Of a DNA stretch of 64,000 nt, positions 26,838 to 36,117 are shown in pieces. This DNA is from Thermoanaerobaculia bacterium (GTDB lineage Bacteria; Acidobacteriota; Thermoanaerobaculia; Multivoradales; Multivoraceae): NCBI GenBank assembly GCA_022822365.1, contig JAJEBV010000048.1, forward strand, positions 1 to 64,000, read 5' to 3'. The notes beneath the pieces are model-generated. The model was not told the DNA's origin and did no database searches. It saw only the letters and a list, made by a program, of their open reading frames with translations. Position numbers and translations under genes: made by a program. The first letter of the stretch is position 1, and each line of letters opens with the position of its first letter.

Positions 26838-26843
26838 TAAACT
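26838..26843 (+). promoter_or_regulatory. Putative -10 element of the first RND gene
   Basis: TAAACT ends 9 nt before the ATG at 26853 with no Shine-Dalgarno, consistent with leaderless transcription. Confidence 0.35.
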
Positions 26844-26852
26844 GAAGAACGC

Positions 26853-29800
26853 ATGAGCGCGGCGTCAGGCGGGACCGGCGGCCCCATCGGCTACATGGTC
26901 CGCAACGGCGTCGCGGCCAACCTGCTGATGGCGCTCATCGCGGCGATGGGCATCCTCGCGCTGACGGGCGTCCGGCAGGAGGCCTTTCCCGTCCTGCCGC
27001 TCGACGCCGTCGAGGTGCTCGTGGCCTACCCCGGCGCCGCGCCGGAGGACGTCGAGCAATCGATCGTCGTGGCGATCGAGGAGGCGGTCACGGGTCTCGA
27101 CTCGGTCCGGGACGTGACGGCGGTGGCCGCCGAGGGCGCCGCGTCCATCATCGTGAAGCTGAAGTCCGGCACGGACGCCGGGAACGCCGTGGGCGACATC
27201 GAAGCCGCCATCGACGTTATCCGCGGCTTCCCGGCCCGGGCGGAACGCCCCGAAGTCCGGGAGATGACGAGCAGGCAGAGCGTCATCCGCCTGATCCTCC
27301 ACGGTGACGTCTCCGAACGCGCGCTCAAGGAACTGGCGTACCGCGCCGAGGACGAGATCGAGCGGCTGCCCGCCGTGTCCTCGGCGGAGACCAGCGGGGT
27401 GCGGCCGTACGAGATCCTGATCGAGCCGCCGCTCGACCGGCTGCGGGCCCTGGGACTCACCGTCGAGGACGTGGCCGCCGCGGTCCGCCGCGACTCCCTC
27501 GACCTGGCGGCGGGCAGCATCGACACGCGGGAGTCCGCGGTGCGGGTCCGGACCCTCGGGCGCCACCTCAGCGGCCAGGAGTTCGAGGACATCGTCCTGC
27601 TTTCCGCCGCCGACGGGACGATGGTGCGCGTGGGCGACGTCGCCCGCGTGCGGGACGGCTTCCGGGACGTGGACGTGCTGGCTCGCCACAACGGCCTCCC
27701 GGCCGCCTTCGTCGAAGTGCATCGATCCGCCGACGAGCAGGTCCTGGACATCGCGGCGGCGGTCCACTCGTACGTCGATGAACGGCTGCGGCCCTCCCTT
27801 CCTCCCGGCGCGGCGGCCACCGTCTGGAACGACGAAGCGGAGATCTACGAGGACCGGTTCCGCATCCTGCGCGAGAACGGCCTGCTGGGCCTGCTCCTGG
27901 TGCTCCTCGTGCTGGCGCTGTTCCTGGAGATCCGCACCGCCGCCTGGACCGCCCTCGGCATCGTCGTCTCGTTCGCCGGAGCGCTGGCCGTCGCCTGGTT
28001 GCTGGACGTCTCCATCAACACGAACTCGCTTCTCGGCTTCATTCTCGTCGTCGGCATGCTGGTCGACGACGCGGTGGTCGTCGCCGAGCACATCCACGCC
28101 GAACGGTCGAGCGGCCTGCCCGCGATGGAAGCCGCGATCACGGGCGCCCGCCGCATCGCGAGGCCGCTGGTCTTCACCGTGCTGACGACGGTGGTCGTCT
28201 TCGTGCCGCTGCTGCTCGCGCCCGGTCTCGTCGGGGCGCTGATGGGCAACCTGGCCATCATCCTGATCGCCGCGCTCCTCGTCTCGCTGATCGATTCGCT
28301 GTTCGTCCTGCCGGGGCATCTGGCCGGGATTCCGGCGTCCCGGGAGCCGAGCCATCCGGTCGCGCGAGCCCTTTCGGCGATCCGCGGCGGCATGGAGCGG
28401 TCGTTGGCGCGGTTCGTCGAAGGTCCCCTGGACCGCGCCTTGCGTCTGGCCACCGAACACCCGGCGCCGGTCATCGCCGGCGGCCTTGCCGTGATCGTGC
28501 TCGCCGCCGCCCTGATCCCGGCGGGGATCGTCGACGTCGTCTTCCTTCCTCCCGTGGACAGCGACATCGTGACGGCGGCGCTGGAGATGCCGGAGGGCAC
28601 GCCGGCCCGGGCGACCGACGAGGCGGCGCGCCAGGTGGAGGCCGCCGGCCGGCGCGCCCTGGAGCGCCTCGAGGCGAAACGGGGGCTGAGCCCCGGCAGC
28701 CTGTTCGGCGGGGTTCTGCGGACGATCGGCGTGCCGCAACGGCAGTTCGGCGGCGGCGCCACCGTGGACGCCGGCCTTCGTCCGCCGCCGCACCTCGCCG
28801 CCGTCGAGTTCAAGCTGGCCGAGAGCGGCGAGCCGGAGGCGAGCGCGGCCGCCTTCGTCGAGGCGTGGCGCGAGGAGGCGGCGGGCCTCACGGGCGCCGA
28901 GAGCCTCGTCGTCAGCGCCGCGCTGATCGACCTCGGCGCGCCGATCTCGATCGACCTGCGGCACGCGGACCCCGACGGTCTCGGGCCGCTGGCGGAGGCC
29001 CTGATGGACGAACTGCACGGGCTCGACGGCGTCCACACGGTCCGATCGAACAGCGCCGGCGGCGTGCGCGAGATCCGCCTCGAGGAGCGGCCCGAAGCCC
29101 GCGCCCTCGGCCTGACCCTCGACGATCTGGCCCGGCAGTTGCGCGGCGCGTTCTTCGGCGCGGAGGCGCTCCGGGTGTGGCGCGGCCGCGAGGAAGTCCG
29201 CGTGCGGGTTCGCCTGCCGGCGGAGGAGCGCGACTCCGTCGGCGACGTCGAGTCGTACATGGTCCGGCTTCCCGGCGGCGGCGCGGTCCCGCTCGGCCGC
29301 GTGGCGAACGCCAGCCCTGCCCGCGCGCCGTCCTCCATCTTCCGCGGCGACGGCCGGCGGATCCTGACCGTGACCGCCGACGTCGACACCAGCGTTGCCA
29401 GCGTCGGCGAGATACGCGACGCGCTGGCGCGCGAGGTGCTGCCGGAACTCGCCGGCGCCCTCCCGGGATCGGCCTGGGCATTCAGCGGCCAGCAACGGGA
29501 ACAGCTCGAGACCTTCCAGCTCCTGCTGGGCGGCCTGCTGCTCGCACTGGTGGTCATCTACGCGCTGCTGGCCGTCCCTCTCCGGTCCTACGCCAGGCCG
29601 CTGCTGATCATGGCGGTCGTTCCGTTCGGGATCGTCGGCGCCATCCTGGGCCACTGGATCGTCGGCATCAGCTTCAGCGGGCAGTCGATCCTCGGCATTC
29701 TCGGAGTTTCCGGGGTCGTCGTGAACGACTCGGTGATGATGGTCGACTTCATCGACGAGCGTCTGAGGCGGGGCGTTCCGCCCGCGCGGGCGATCGTGGA

Positions 29801-30053
29801 AGGCGCCAAGGCGCGCTTTCGGCCGATCTTCCTGACCTCGTTGACGACGTTCCTCGGCTTCGCGCCGCTGATCTTCGAGCGCAGCCCGCAGGCCCGGCTC
29901 GTCGTGCCGCCGGCCATCTCGATGGGTTTCGGTCTGGCCTTCGCGACGGCGATCCTCATGCTGATCCTGCCCGCGCTCGCCGCGGTGGCCTTCCGGGCAG
30001 GCCAGCCTGACGCGGCCGCGGGCGGATCCCCGGCCGCGATCGCAGAGGGCTGA
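26853..30053 (+). CDS. RND-family efflux transporter, inner membrane permease
   Basis: A 1066-residue AcrB-type RND permease: twelve helices, two large periplasmic loops. TM4 carries GMLVDDAVVVAEHI with the paired aspartates that relay protons; the C-terminal half repeats the pattern (GVVVNDSVMMVDFIDERL). The N-terminal GGPIGYMVRNGVAANLL block is shared with the second pump at 49913-53122, showing that the two are paralogues of one subfamily. It stands alone; no membrane fusion protein or outer membrane factor gene is adjacent, although a TolC-like gene with two fusion proteins is encoded 8 kb away. Substrate cannot be told from sequence. Confidence 0.88.
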   Translation: MSAASGGTGGPIGYMVRNGVAANLLMALIAAMGILALTGVRQEAFPVLPLDAVEVLVAYPGAAPEDVEQSIVVAIEEAVTGLDSVRDVTAVAAEGAASIIVKLKSGTDAGNAVGDIEAAIDVIRGFPARAERPEVREMTSRQSVIRLILHGDVSERALKELAYRAEDEIERLPAVSSAETSGVRPYEILIEPPLDRLRALGLTVEDVAAAVRRDSLDLAAGSIDTRESAVRVRTLGRHLSGQEFEDIVLLSAADGTMVRVGDVARVRDGFRDVDVLARHNGLPAAFVEVHRSADEQVLDIAAAVHSYVDERLRPSLPPGAAATVWNDEAEIYEDRFRILRENGLLGLLLVLLVLALFLEIRTAAWTALGIVVSFAGALAVAWLLDVSINTNSLLGFILVVGMLVDDAVVVAEHIHAERSSGLPAMEAAITGARRIARPLVFTVLTTVVVFVPLLLAPGLVGALMGNLAIILIAALLVSLIDSLFVLPGHLAGIPASREPSHPVARALSAIRGGMERSLARFVEGPLDRALRLATEHPAPVIAGGLAVIVLAAALIPAGIVDVVFLPPVDSDIVTAALEMPEGTPARATDEAARQVEAAGRRALERLEAKRGLSPGSLFGGVLRTIGVPQRQFGGGATVDAGLRPPPHLAAVEFKLAESGEPEASAAAFVEAWREEAAGLTGAESLVVSAALIDLGAPISIDLRHADPDGLGPLAEALMDELHGLDGVHTVRSNSAGGVREIRLEERPEARALGLTLDDLARQLRGAFFGAEALRVWRGREEVRVRVRLPAEERDSVGDVESYMVRLPGGGAVPLGRVANASPARAPSSIFRGDGRRILTVTADVDTSVASVGEIRDALAREVLPELAGALPGSAWAFSGQQREQLETFQLLLGGLLLALVVIYALLAVPLRSYARPLLIMAVVPFGIVGAILGHWIVGISFSGQSILGILGVSGVVVNDSVMMVDFIDERLRRGVPPARAIVEGAKARFRPIFLTSLTTFLGFAPLIFERSPQARLVVPPAISMGFGLAFATAILMLILPALAAVAFRAGQPDAAAGGSPAAIAEG

Positions 30054-30124
30054 GAGCCGCCGGATGCCCGCCAGAAGACCGGCGCACCGGCAAGGGGACG
30101 GCACGAAGCACGCCACGCGGGTTG

Positions 30125-30130
30125 TAAAGT
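30125..30130 (+). promoter_or_regulatory. Putative -10 element of the P450 gene
   Basis: TAAAGT ends 7 nt before the ATG at 30138. No Shine-Dalgarno is present. This favours the ATG over the GTG at 30129. Confidence 0.35.
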
Positions 30131-30137
30131 GTCGGCC

Positions 30138-31646
30138 ATGCAAGATCGATCGGCAACGCCCGCTTGCCCGCACGCGGCGGGGAGCGGGGGCGGCGACGAG
30201 CCCGTCCGCCGGGCGACGGAGGCCGAACGGCGGACCCTGCCGCAGCCGCCCGGCCCCAGGGGCCGGCGGCTGCGTCACCTGATCGCAAAGTTCAGGGACT
30301 ATCCCAGGTTCGCGCACGAGCTGTTCCAGGAGTACGGCGACATCGCCCTCTACCGCATGACGTGGCTCGGAAGGTGCGTTCTCATCTTCGACCCGGCCCT
30401 GATGCGGGCCGTGCTCGACGTCGAGCAGCGGGAGTTGATCCGCCAGCAGATCTCGGTCGACCTGGCGCGGCTCCGTCACGGCGGGATGAACACGCTGTAC
30501 GGCGAAGCGCACGAGGTCCGGGTGGCGCTCGTTCGGGAGGCCTTCTCGCCCGATCGGATGCACCTGCACGCCGACCACATGGCGGAGTGCGTTCGCCAGT
30601 GCGTCGAGTCCTGGCGGGACGGCCAGCGGATCGACGTCCTGGACGAGATGCTACGCCTCTGTCTCGGCTTCACCCTCGACGTGCTCCTGGGCAAGGACAT
30701 GGAGGCGGACGTCGGCGTCGCGCTTGAGCTGCGCCGCGCCCTGAAGACGGAGTGGCTCGTGGAGCAGGTCCCCCTGCTGAGGCGCGTTCGCCGCCTGCCC
30801 CTGCCGATCGCGAAGAGAGGCGACAGGGCCTTCGAAACCACGGACGACCTGATCTACCGGGCGATCGAACGCTCGGAAGATCCCTCGTACGAGGGGCACG
30901 ATCTGGTCTCCCAGATCGTCCGCAAGCGCCGCGAGATGAACGGCGGCGGCCCCTACGCGTCGAACGAGGCGATCCGGGACGAACTCGTTCTCTCGCTGAA
31001 CTCCGCGGGGCCGGCGGCGCACCTGTTCGCCTGCGGCATCGAACATCTGGCCCGGCGGCCCTCGGCGAGCAGGCGGCTCGCCGCCGAGGCGGACGAGGTC
31101 CTGGCCGGCCGGCCGATCCGCGGGTCGGACGCCCAACGCCTTCCCTACGCGACCGCCGCGGTCAAGGAGCTCGCGCGCCTCAGGATGATCGGCCAGGTCG
31201 CCTGGAAGCGAGCCGCCGATGATCTCGTCGTCGACGGTTACCTGATCCCCAGGGGAACGCTCGTCCATCCCTGTTTCGCGGTGATCCACCGAAGGCCGGA
31301 GTACTACGAAGTCGGAGACGAGTTCAGGCCGGAACGCTGGCTCGACGAGTCGGGGCCGGCCCCGAGGGTGCTCGACCAGCCGCTGGCCGCCGAACACGAC
31401 GTTTCCTCCGGCCCGTTTCCGTACCATCCCTTCAGCTACGGTTCCAGAGAGTGCCCCGGCGGCGCCTTCATGTACCCCTTTGGCACGTTGTTTCTGGCCG
31501 CCGTCGCGCAGCGCTGGGAGCTGGAGCGGGTTTCGGACGCGGAGAGTCCCTTCATCTTCCGTCCGATCGGCGGTCCGATGCGGGTCAAAAAGCCGCACTA
31601 CATGATGGCCCGGGGGAGGGGGCTAGCCGCATCGCCACGGGGATAG
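30138..31646 (+). CDS. Cytochrome P450
   Basis: A 502-residue soluble P450. The haem-binding loop is FSYGSRECPGGAF with C439 as thiolate ligand; the ELARLRM segment contains the K-helix E-x-x-R. The I-helix region (ELVLSLNSAGPAAHLFACGIEH) lacks the usual acid-alcohol (E/D)T pair and reads SAGPAA instead, which often signals an unusual reaction (isomerase- or peroxygenase-like) or a substrate-assisted mechanism. The gene is directly upstream (12 bp) of a squalene/phytoene synthase-family gene, so a terpenoid is a likely substrate. The electron donor is not encoded nearby. Confidence 0.88.
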   Translation: MQDRSATPACPHAAGSGGGDEPVRRATEAERRTLPQPPGPRGRRLRHLIAKFRDYPRFAHELFQEYGDIALYRMTWLGRCVLIFDPALMRAVLDVEQRELIRQQISVDLARLRHGGMNTLYGEAHEVRVALVREAFSPDRMHLHADHMAECVRQCVESWRDGQRIDVLDEMLRLCLGFTLDVLLGKDMEADVGVALELRRALKTEWLVEQVPLLRRVRRLPLPIAKRGDRAFETTDDLIYRAIERSEDPSYEGHDLVSQIVRKRREMNGGGPYASNEAIRDELVLSLNSAGPAAHLFACGIEHLARRPSASRRLAAEADEVLAGRPIRGSDAQRLPYATAAVKELARLRMIGQVAWKRAADDLVVDGYLIPRGTLVHPCFAVIHRRPEYYEVGDEFRPERWLDESGPAPRVLDQPLAAEHDVSSGPFPYHPFSYGSRECPGGAFMYPFGTLFLAAVAQRWELERVSDAESPFIFRPIGGPMRVKKPHYMMARGRGLAASPRG

Positions 31647-31649
31647 GCT
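31644..31649 (+). promoter_or_regulatory. Putative internal -10 element for the prenyl synthase gene
   Basis: TAGGCT overlaps the P450 stop codon and ends 9 nt before the ATG at 31659. It could give the synthase its own leaderless transcript in addition to read-through. Confidence 0.25.
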
Positions 31650-31658
31650 GGTTCCGCC

Positions 31659-32576
31659 ATGGCCGACCTGGAGGATCTGCTGGTCAAGACGAGCAGGACG
31701 TTCGCCTTGTCCATACCTCAACTCCCGGGTGAGACGAGGCGGCAGGTCACGCTCGGCTACCTCCTGCTGCGCATCGCCGACACGCTGGAGGACGCGGCGG
31801 TCTGGCGTCGGGAGCAGCGCGTCGAGGCGTTGCTGGGCTTCGCGGAGCTTCTGGACGAGGAGGCCGTGGCGGCGGGGTCGGGTGCCGGGCCGCTGGTCGA
31901 GGCCTGGCGCCGGCGGCCGCCGACTCGCCACGAGGGCTACCTCGAACTGCTGGAGGCGACCGACGAGGTCCTGTCCGCGCATGCCGCTCTCGAGCCCGCG
32001 GCGCGGACGGTGATCGGCCGGCACGTGCGCCGCACCAGCGTCGGCATGGCGCACATCGTGGCGCGCGCCGACCGGGACGGCGAAGTCCGGCTGGCCGGGA
32101 TCCCCGAGCTTCGGGACTACTGCTACGTGGTCGCCGGCATCGTCGGCGAGATGCTGACGGAGCTGTTTCTGCTCGGAGCGCCCCTGGCGCCGGCGGCCGA
32201 AGCGCTCCGCCGCCGCGCGGCGACCTTCGGCGAGGCGCTGCAGCTCGTCAACATCCTCAAGGACGCCGCCGAAGACGCGGTGGAGGGCCGGACCTTCATC
32301 CCGACGGCCCGCGAGCGGGCCGCGGCCTTCGAACTCGCCCGCGCCGACCTCGAAGTGGCCGGAGAGTACGTGGCGCAGCTGCAGCGGGCCGGCGCGCCGC
32401 GCGGCTACCTCGGCTTCACGGCGCTCCCCGTGCGACTCGCCTGGGCGACCCTGGACCGAGTGGAGAAGGAAGGCCCCGGCAGCAAGCTGACCCGCCCGGA
32501 AGTGGCCGCGCTCGTCACCGCCCTGCACGACGACCTGGACGCCGGCCAGCCGGCGGCCGGCGCTTCAGGCCGCTGA
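31659..32576 (+). CDS. Squalene/phytoene synthase family protein
   Basis: A 305-residue all-alpha head-to-head prenyl synthase. The first Asp-rich motif is LLLRIADTLEDA (D41-D45), the second QLVNILKDAAEDAVEGRTF (about 195-213), with DYCYVVAGIVGEMLTELF between them as in squalene synthases. It would condense two farnesyl or geranylgeranyl diphosphates. The LLLRIADTLED block is closer to squalene synthase (DTIED) than phytoene synthase. Other steps (cyclases, desaturases, HpnC/HpnE) are not nearby. Transcribed with the P450. Squalene, phytoene or presqualene-type product cannot be distinguished. Confidence 0.85.
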   Translation: MADLEDLLVKTSRTFALSIPQLPGETRRQVTLGYLLLRIADTLEDAAVWRREQRVEALLGFAELLDEEAVAAGSGAGPLVEAWRRRPPTRHEGYLELLEATDEVLSAHAALEPAARTVIGRHVRRTSVGMAHIVARADRDGEVRLAGIPELRDYCYVVAGIVGEMLTELFLLGAPLAPAAEALRRRAATFGEALQLVNILKDAAEDAVEGRTFIPTARERAAAFELARADLEVAGEYVAQLQRAGAPRGYLGFTALPVRLAWATLDRVEKEGPGSKLTRPEVAALVTALHDDLDAGQPAAGASGR

Positions 32577-32594
32577 GTCGTCGGCGGCGCGTCG

Positions 32595-33827
32595 CTACCA
32601 GTCGCGCGAGTCTTCGTCGTAAAGGCTGGTCGGCAGCGCGTAGGAATGCGTGATCTCGCCCAGGTCCGAGACGTCGAGCAACCGGCTGAAGTGGGTTCTG
32701 GAACGCATCCCGGCCAGCGGCGGGAACAGCTTCCCGGCGATCTTCTCCGCCCTGTTCTTGAGGAACAGGAGCGGCAGCCGCCTGACGACCTTCGACTTCG
32801 GGAAGCGGAAACCGTCCGCCAGGTCGTCGCCGATCAGGTCCCGGGACACCTGGTAGATGAGAGCCGCCATCTTGCGGCGTTCCGCCGGCGCCGTGCGGCC
32901 AAGCAGGATCGGCGCGCTGTTGATGATGCTGTTCGCCATGATGATCGCGTCGTCGTCCGGCGGCGGCTCGCACGTCGCGGCGATCCGGAAGGTGCGGTAC
33001 GCGGAAGCCTCGTCATGGAACATGATCGACTCGGGTACTCCCATGACGATCCCGGTGTAGCGCCACACGTGGACGTAGGCGTCCCGTTCCTCCTGGGTGA
33101 AGTCGCCGCCGAGCCGCGCGACGTGATGCATGAGGCGGCCCGAGAAGGCGGCGGCCCCGAGCAGCATGTGCGCCGTGCTGAGGGGCATTCCGTGCTCCGC
33201 CGCGTCCCATTCGTCCGACTGCTTGAGGAGCATCCTGGACTGGGCATGCACGAGACGGATCCGCAGGCTCAGCTTCCAGGCGTCGCCTCCGGGCGTCAGG
33301 CCGCCCGGCATGAACTGCTCGGTCAACTGGAGCGTGTTCTGTTTGAGCCGTCGGACGCCGTTCAGGATGATCCGGCTCCGGATGCGGAACGACTTGCTGA
33401 TCAGGGTGGAGAAACCCTCGACGATCGCGCCGGTGACCAGGCCCGCGAGGACCATCTCCGAGTTGCGCAGGAACGCCCTCGTGCCCGTCATGGCGATTTC
33501 GGGGTCGAACCAGTCGGGGACGATGGCCGACGATTCGATGAGTTCCCGGAGGGCCTCGGGCGTGTCCTTCGGCGGGTCGTCATAGTGGTCGACCGTCCTG
33601 GCGATCGTGCCGTGAACGCGCCCGGGTTCCACGATCGCCGCCAGTTGTTCGACCGCCCGGTCGGCCAGCGGATCGCCCAGGGTCGTGTAGCGGATGTAGC
33701 GCTCCGCCAAGTCCGGATCCAGCGCCCGGGCTGCGTTGTAGCCGTCGACGTAGCAGGCCGGAATGTCGAGAGCCCGCGGTCCGGCGGCTCGCGCTTCGTT
33801 CCGCCGCTCGATCATCCGCGCGTCCAT
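32595..33827 (-). CDS. DUF2236/MpaB-like haem oxygenase family protein (copy 1)
   Basis: A 410-residue all-alpha protein of the DUF2236 family, which includes latex clearing protein Lcp and fungal MpaB; those cleave isoprenoid double bonds with a b-type haem. The signature RIRLVHAQSR contains H194, the likely haem ligand; conserved blocks are TGAIVEGFSTLI, GMPLSTAHM and HVWRYTGIVMGVPESI. The same blocks occur in the second copy at 53171-54328. It is the last gene of a minus operon (GST, sulfotransferase, GST, MFS, DUF2236) and converges on the prenyl synthase gene 18 bp away. An isoprenoid substrate is attractive but not shown. Confidence 0.78.
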   Translation of the reverse strand: MDARMIERRNEARAAGPRALDIPACYVDGYNAARALDPDLAERYIRYTTLGDPLADRAVEQLAAIVEPGRVHGTIARTVDHYDDPPKDTPEALRELIESSAIVPDWFDPEIAMTGTRAFLRNSEMVLAGLVTGAIVEGFSTLISKSFRIRSRIILNGVRRLKQNTLQLTEQFMPGGLTPGGDAWKLSLRIRLVHAQSRMLLKQSDEWDAAEHGMPLSTAHMLLGAAAFSGRLMHHVARLGGDFTQEERDAYVHVWRYTGIVMGVPESIMFHDEASAYRTFRIAATCEPPPDDDAIIMANSIINSAPILLGRTAPAERRKMAALIYQVSRDLIGDDLADGFRFPKSKVVRRLPLLFLKNRAEKIAGKLFPPLAGMRSRTHFSRLLDVSDLGEITHSYALPTSLYDEDSRDW

Positions 33828-33837
33828 GCCGGCCAGC

Positions 33838-35457
33838 TCATTGTGCCCCCGTCGAGGGTTCGCGGCCGGCGCCGAGGAACAGGGCCGCGACGACGGAGAC
33901 CGCGGCGATCCCGACGCAGAGCGCGAACGCGTCGCCGACGGCGCCCGCGGTCGCGGCGTTCAGGCCGTCGATCACCGCGCTCGCCGCCCGCGCCCCGGCC
34001 GGACCGGCCTCCACGAGAGACGCCCGCAGTTCGTCGGCGGCCGCGGAATCGAGCACGCCGGGATTGCGCTGCAGCGCCTCGAGTTGTCCCGGCGCCAGCA
34101 GTGCGCGCGCCTCGTCGCTCAACGTCTCCGCCAGCCGCGCCGAGAACCGGATCGCCAGCACGGAGCCCAGCAGCGCGAGACCCAAGGCGCTGCTGAGCAG
34201 CCGGAAGAAGTGCAGCGCCGACGTGGCGGCGCCGACGATGGCGAACGGCACCGAGTTCTGCACGGCCACCGTGGCGATCGTGTTGAGCGCTCCCATGCCG
34301 GCGCCCACGACGACGAGATACAGGGCGGCGCTGGCGAGGCTGGTGCCGGCGCTCATCGACGCAAGGAGCCAGACGCCGCCGCACATGAGAACCCCGCCGA
34401 GCAGGGCCGTCAGGCGGTAGCTGCCGTCCAGCAGGGAGAGCAGCCGGGCGGACCCGACGGCACCGAGGACGATGCCGCCGCCGAGCGCCGCGAGCATGCC
34501 GCCGCTGCCGGTCGCCGAGGCGCCCAGCACGCTCTGCAGGAAGAGCGGCGCGAACACGGCGACGCCGTACAGGCAGAACGCGGCCAGAACCGCCAGCGTC
34601 ACCGACGCCGACACCGTGCGATCGGCGTAGATGTGCAGGGGCATGACCGGCGACTTCGCCTTCGCTTCGATCAGCACGAAGGCGGCCGCCATGAGCAGAC
34701 CGAAGGCGAAGACGCCGACCGCGAGCGGCGAGTTCCACGCCTGCCGTTCGCCCGACCAGGAGAGCGCGACCATCACCGGGGTCACCGACAGCGCCAGGGC
34801 CGTCATGCCGGCGTGGTCCAGGCCCCGGTCCTCGGCGGCGGACCGCGCCGCGGGATACGTCCGCCGGATGAAGAACAGCACCAGCAGGCCGGCCGGCACG
34901 TTGAGCAGGAAGAACCACCGCCAGGTCGCGTTGTCGGCCAGCCAGCCGGCCGCCAGGGGACCCGCGATCACGGCGAGGAACATGACCGCGCCCAGGATTC
35001 CCTGGGCCTTGGCCCGGTCCTCGGGAGCGAACAGGTCCGCGATCGCGGCCAGGGCGTTGACCATGACCATCCCGCCGCCGACGCCCTGCACGACGCGCCA
35101 CGCCGTGAGCTGGGTCATGTCCGCGACGAACCAGATCGGGACCGAGCCCGCGATGAGTATCGCGAGTCCCACGACGAAGAAGATCCGGCGCCCGTGGATG
35201 TCGGCCAGGCGCCCCGTGAGCGGCGTCGCGACGGTCGAGGCGACGAGGTAGGAAGTCGTCGGCCACGCGTAGCGGTCGAAGCCGCCCAGGTCGGCCACGA
35301 TCGCCGGCATCGCGGTGGCCAGACCGGTCTGGCCGACCGCCGCCAGGAACGCGGCGGCCATCACGCCGGTCGTGGCGGCCCGGCGCTGCCGCTCGGAGAG
35401 TCCCGGCTGACGGTCGGAAAGCGCCGCCATCGACGTAGAGGCCACCGTCGCGCTCAT
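33838..35457 (-). CDS. MFS multidrug transporter, DHA2 (EmrB/QacA) type
   Basis: A 539-residue major facilitator with about fourteen helices. The signature loop between helices 2 and 3 is GRLADIHGRRIFFVVG, and the motif C helix shows GVGGGMVMVNALAAIADLF and GPLAAGWLADNATWRWFFLLNVP, typical for DHA2 drug:proton antiporters. It overlaps the upstream GST gene by 4 bp and lies 10 bp before the DUF2236 gene, so it is central to the five-gene operon and probably exports its product or a toxic intermediate. Confidence 0.88.
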   Translation of the reverse strand: MSATVASTSMAALSDRQPGLSERQRRAATTGVMAAAFLAAVGQTGLATAMPAIVADLGGFDRYAWPTTSYLVASTVATPLTGRLADIHGRRIFFVVGLAILIAGSVPIWFVADMTQLTAWRVVQGVGGGMVMVNALAAIADLFAPEDRAKAQGILGAVMFLAVIAGPLAAGWLADNATWRWFFLLNVPAGLLVLFFIRRTYPAARSAAEDRGLDHAGMTALALSVTPVMVALSWSGERQAWNSPLAVGVFAFGLLMAAAFVLIEAKAKSPVMPLHIYADRTVSASVTLAVLAAFCLYGVAVFAPLFLQSVLGASATGSGGMLAALGGGIVLGAVGSARLLSLLDGSYRLTALLGGVLMCGGVWLLASMSAGTSLASAALYLVVVGAGMGALNTIATVAVQNSVPFAIVGAATSALHFFRLLSSALGLALLGSVLAIRFSARLAETLSDEARALLAPGQLEALQRNPGVLDSAAADELRASLVEAGPAGARAASAVIDGLNAATAGAVGDAFALCVGIAAVSVVAALFLGAGREPSTGAQ

Positions 35458-36074
35458 CGGGCACGCCCGAGACTACCGCCGGCCGCGGCGGAACCCTCGG
35501 CCGCCAGTGCCCGCCGGTACGCCTCCCGCGCCGCGCAACGAGCGGCGTACGCCTCCAGTACCGGAGATCCCGGCAGCGTTCCCTTGGCGCGCATCCCGAT
35601 CGCGCAGCTCCCGAGCATGACGTCCGCGGCGGTGAAACGGTCGCCCACGATCCAGGCACCAGCCTCAAGGCCCCGCTCCCACGTATCGATCATCTTGTCG
35701 AAGTTGCCCCAGCCGTTCACGCGCGGCACGCTGAGCCGACCGGCTTCCTTCTCCGCCGCGGCCGGTTCGATCGCGCCCGGAACGAAGAACATCCACTGCA
35801 GCCAGAGGCCCCGGTCCGCACTGTCCGCTGCCGGCGCCAGCCGGTCCGGGGCGTAGCGGTCGGCCAAGTACATGCAGATTGCCGCGGAATCCCACATCCG
35901 GACGTCGCCGTCCTCAAGCGCCGGCACCTTGCCCATCGGACTCGCCGCCAGGAACTCGGGATCGCGCCGCGGTTCGCTCAGGTCGACGGCCGCTCGCTCG
36001 TAGTCGACTCCCGCTTCCTCGAGCATCCACACGGCTCGGACGGCGCGCGTTCCCGGACTCCACCAGAGCTTCAC
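35454..36074 (-). CDS. Glutathione S-transferase family protein (copy 1)
   Basis: A 206-residue GST: thioredoxin-like N-terminal domain (KLWWSPGTRAVRAVWMLEEAGVDYE) with the cis-Pro GKVPALEDG and the glutathione-binding DSAAI block, then the helical domain. The start is GTG at 36074, with Shine-Dalgarno GGAAGGA. Closely similar to the GSTs at 37191 and 49288; all share SPMGKVPAL and a GDRFTAADVMLG-type N-capping box. Overlap of 4 bp with the MFS gene. These GSTs may handle an electrophilic intermediate of the local pathway. Confidence 0.87.
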   Translation of the reverse strand: MKLWWSPGTRAVRAVWMLEEAGVDYERAAVDLSEPRRDPEFLAASPMGKVPALEDGDVRMWDSAAICMYLADRYAPDRLAPAADSADRGLWLQWMFFVPGAIEPAAAEKEAGRLSVPRVNGWGNFDKMIDTWERGLEAGAWIVGDRFTAADVMLGSCAIGMRAKGTLPGSPVLEAYAARCAAREAYRRALAAEGSAAAGGSLGRAR

Positions 36075-36117
36075 GACTGGTCCTTCCGTTTCCCGTCCAA
36101 CCTTCCCGCCGGAAGAC

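Noticed and set aside
26865..30578. A 1237-codon open frame opposite to the first RND gene
   Set aside because: It mirrors the RND reading frame; its residues show no domain, and it would need to cover a convincing RND permease.
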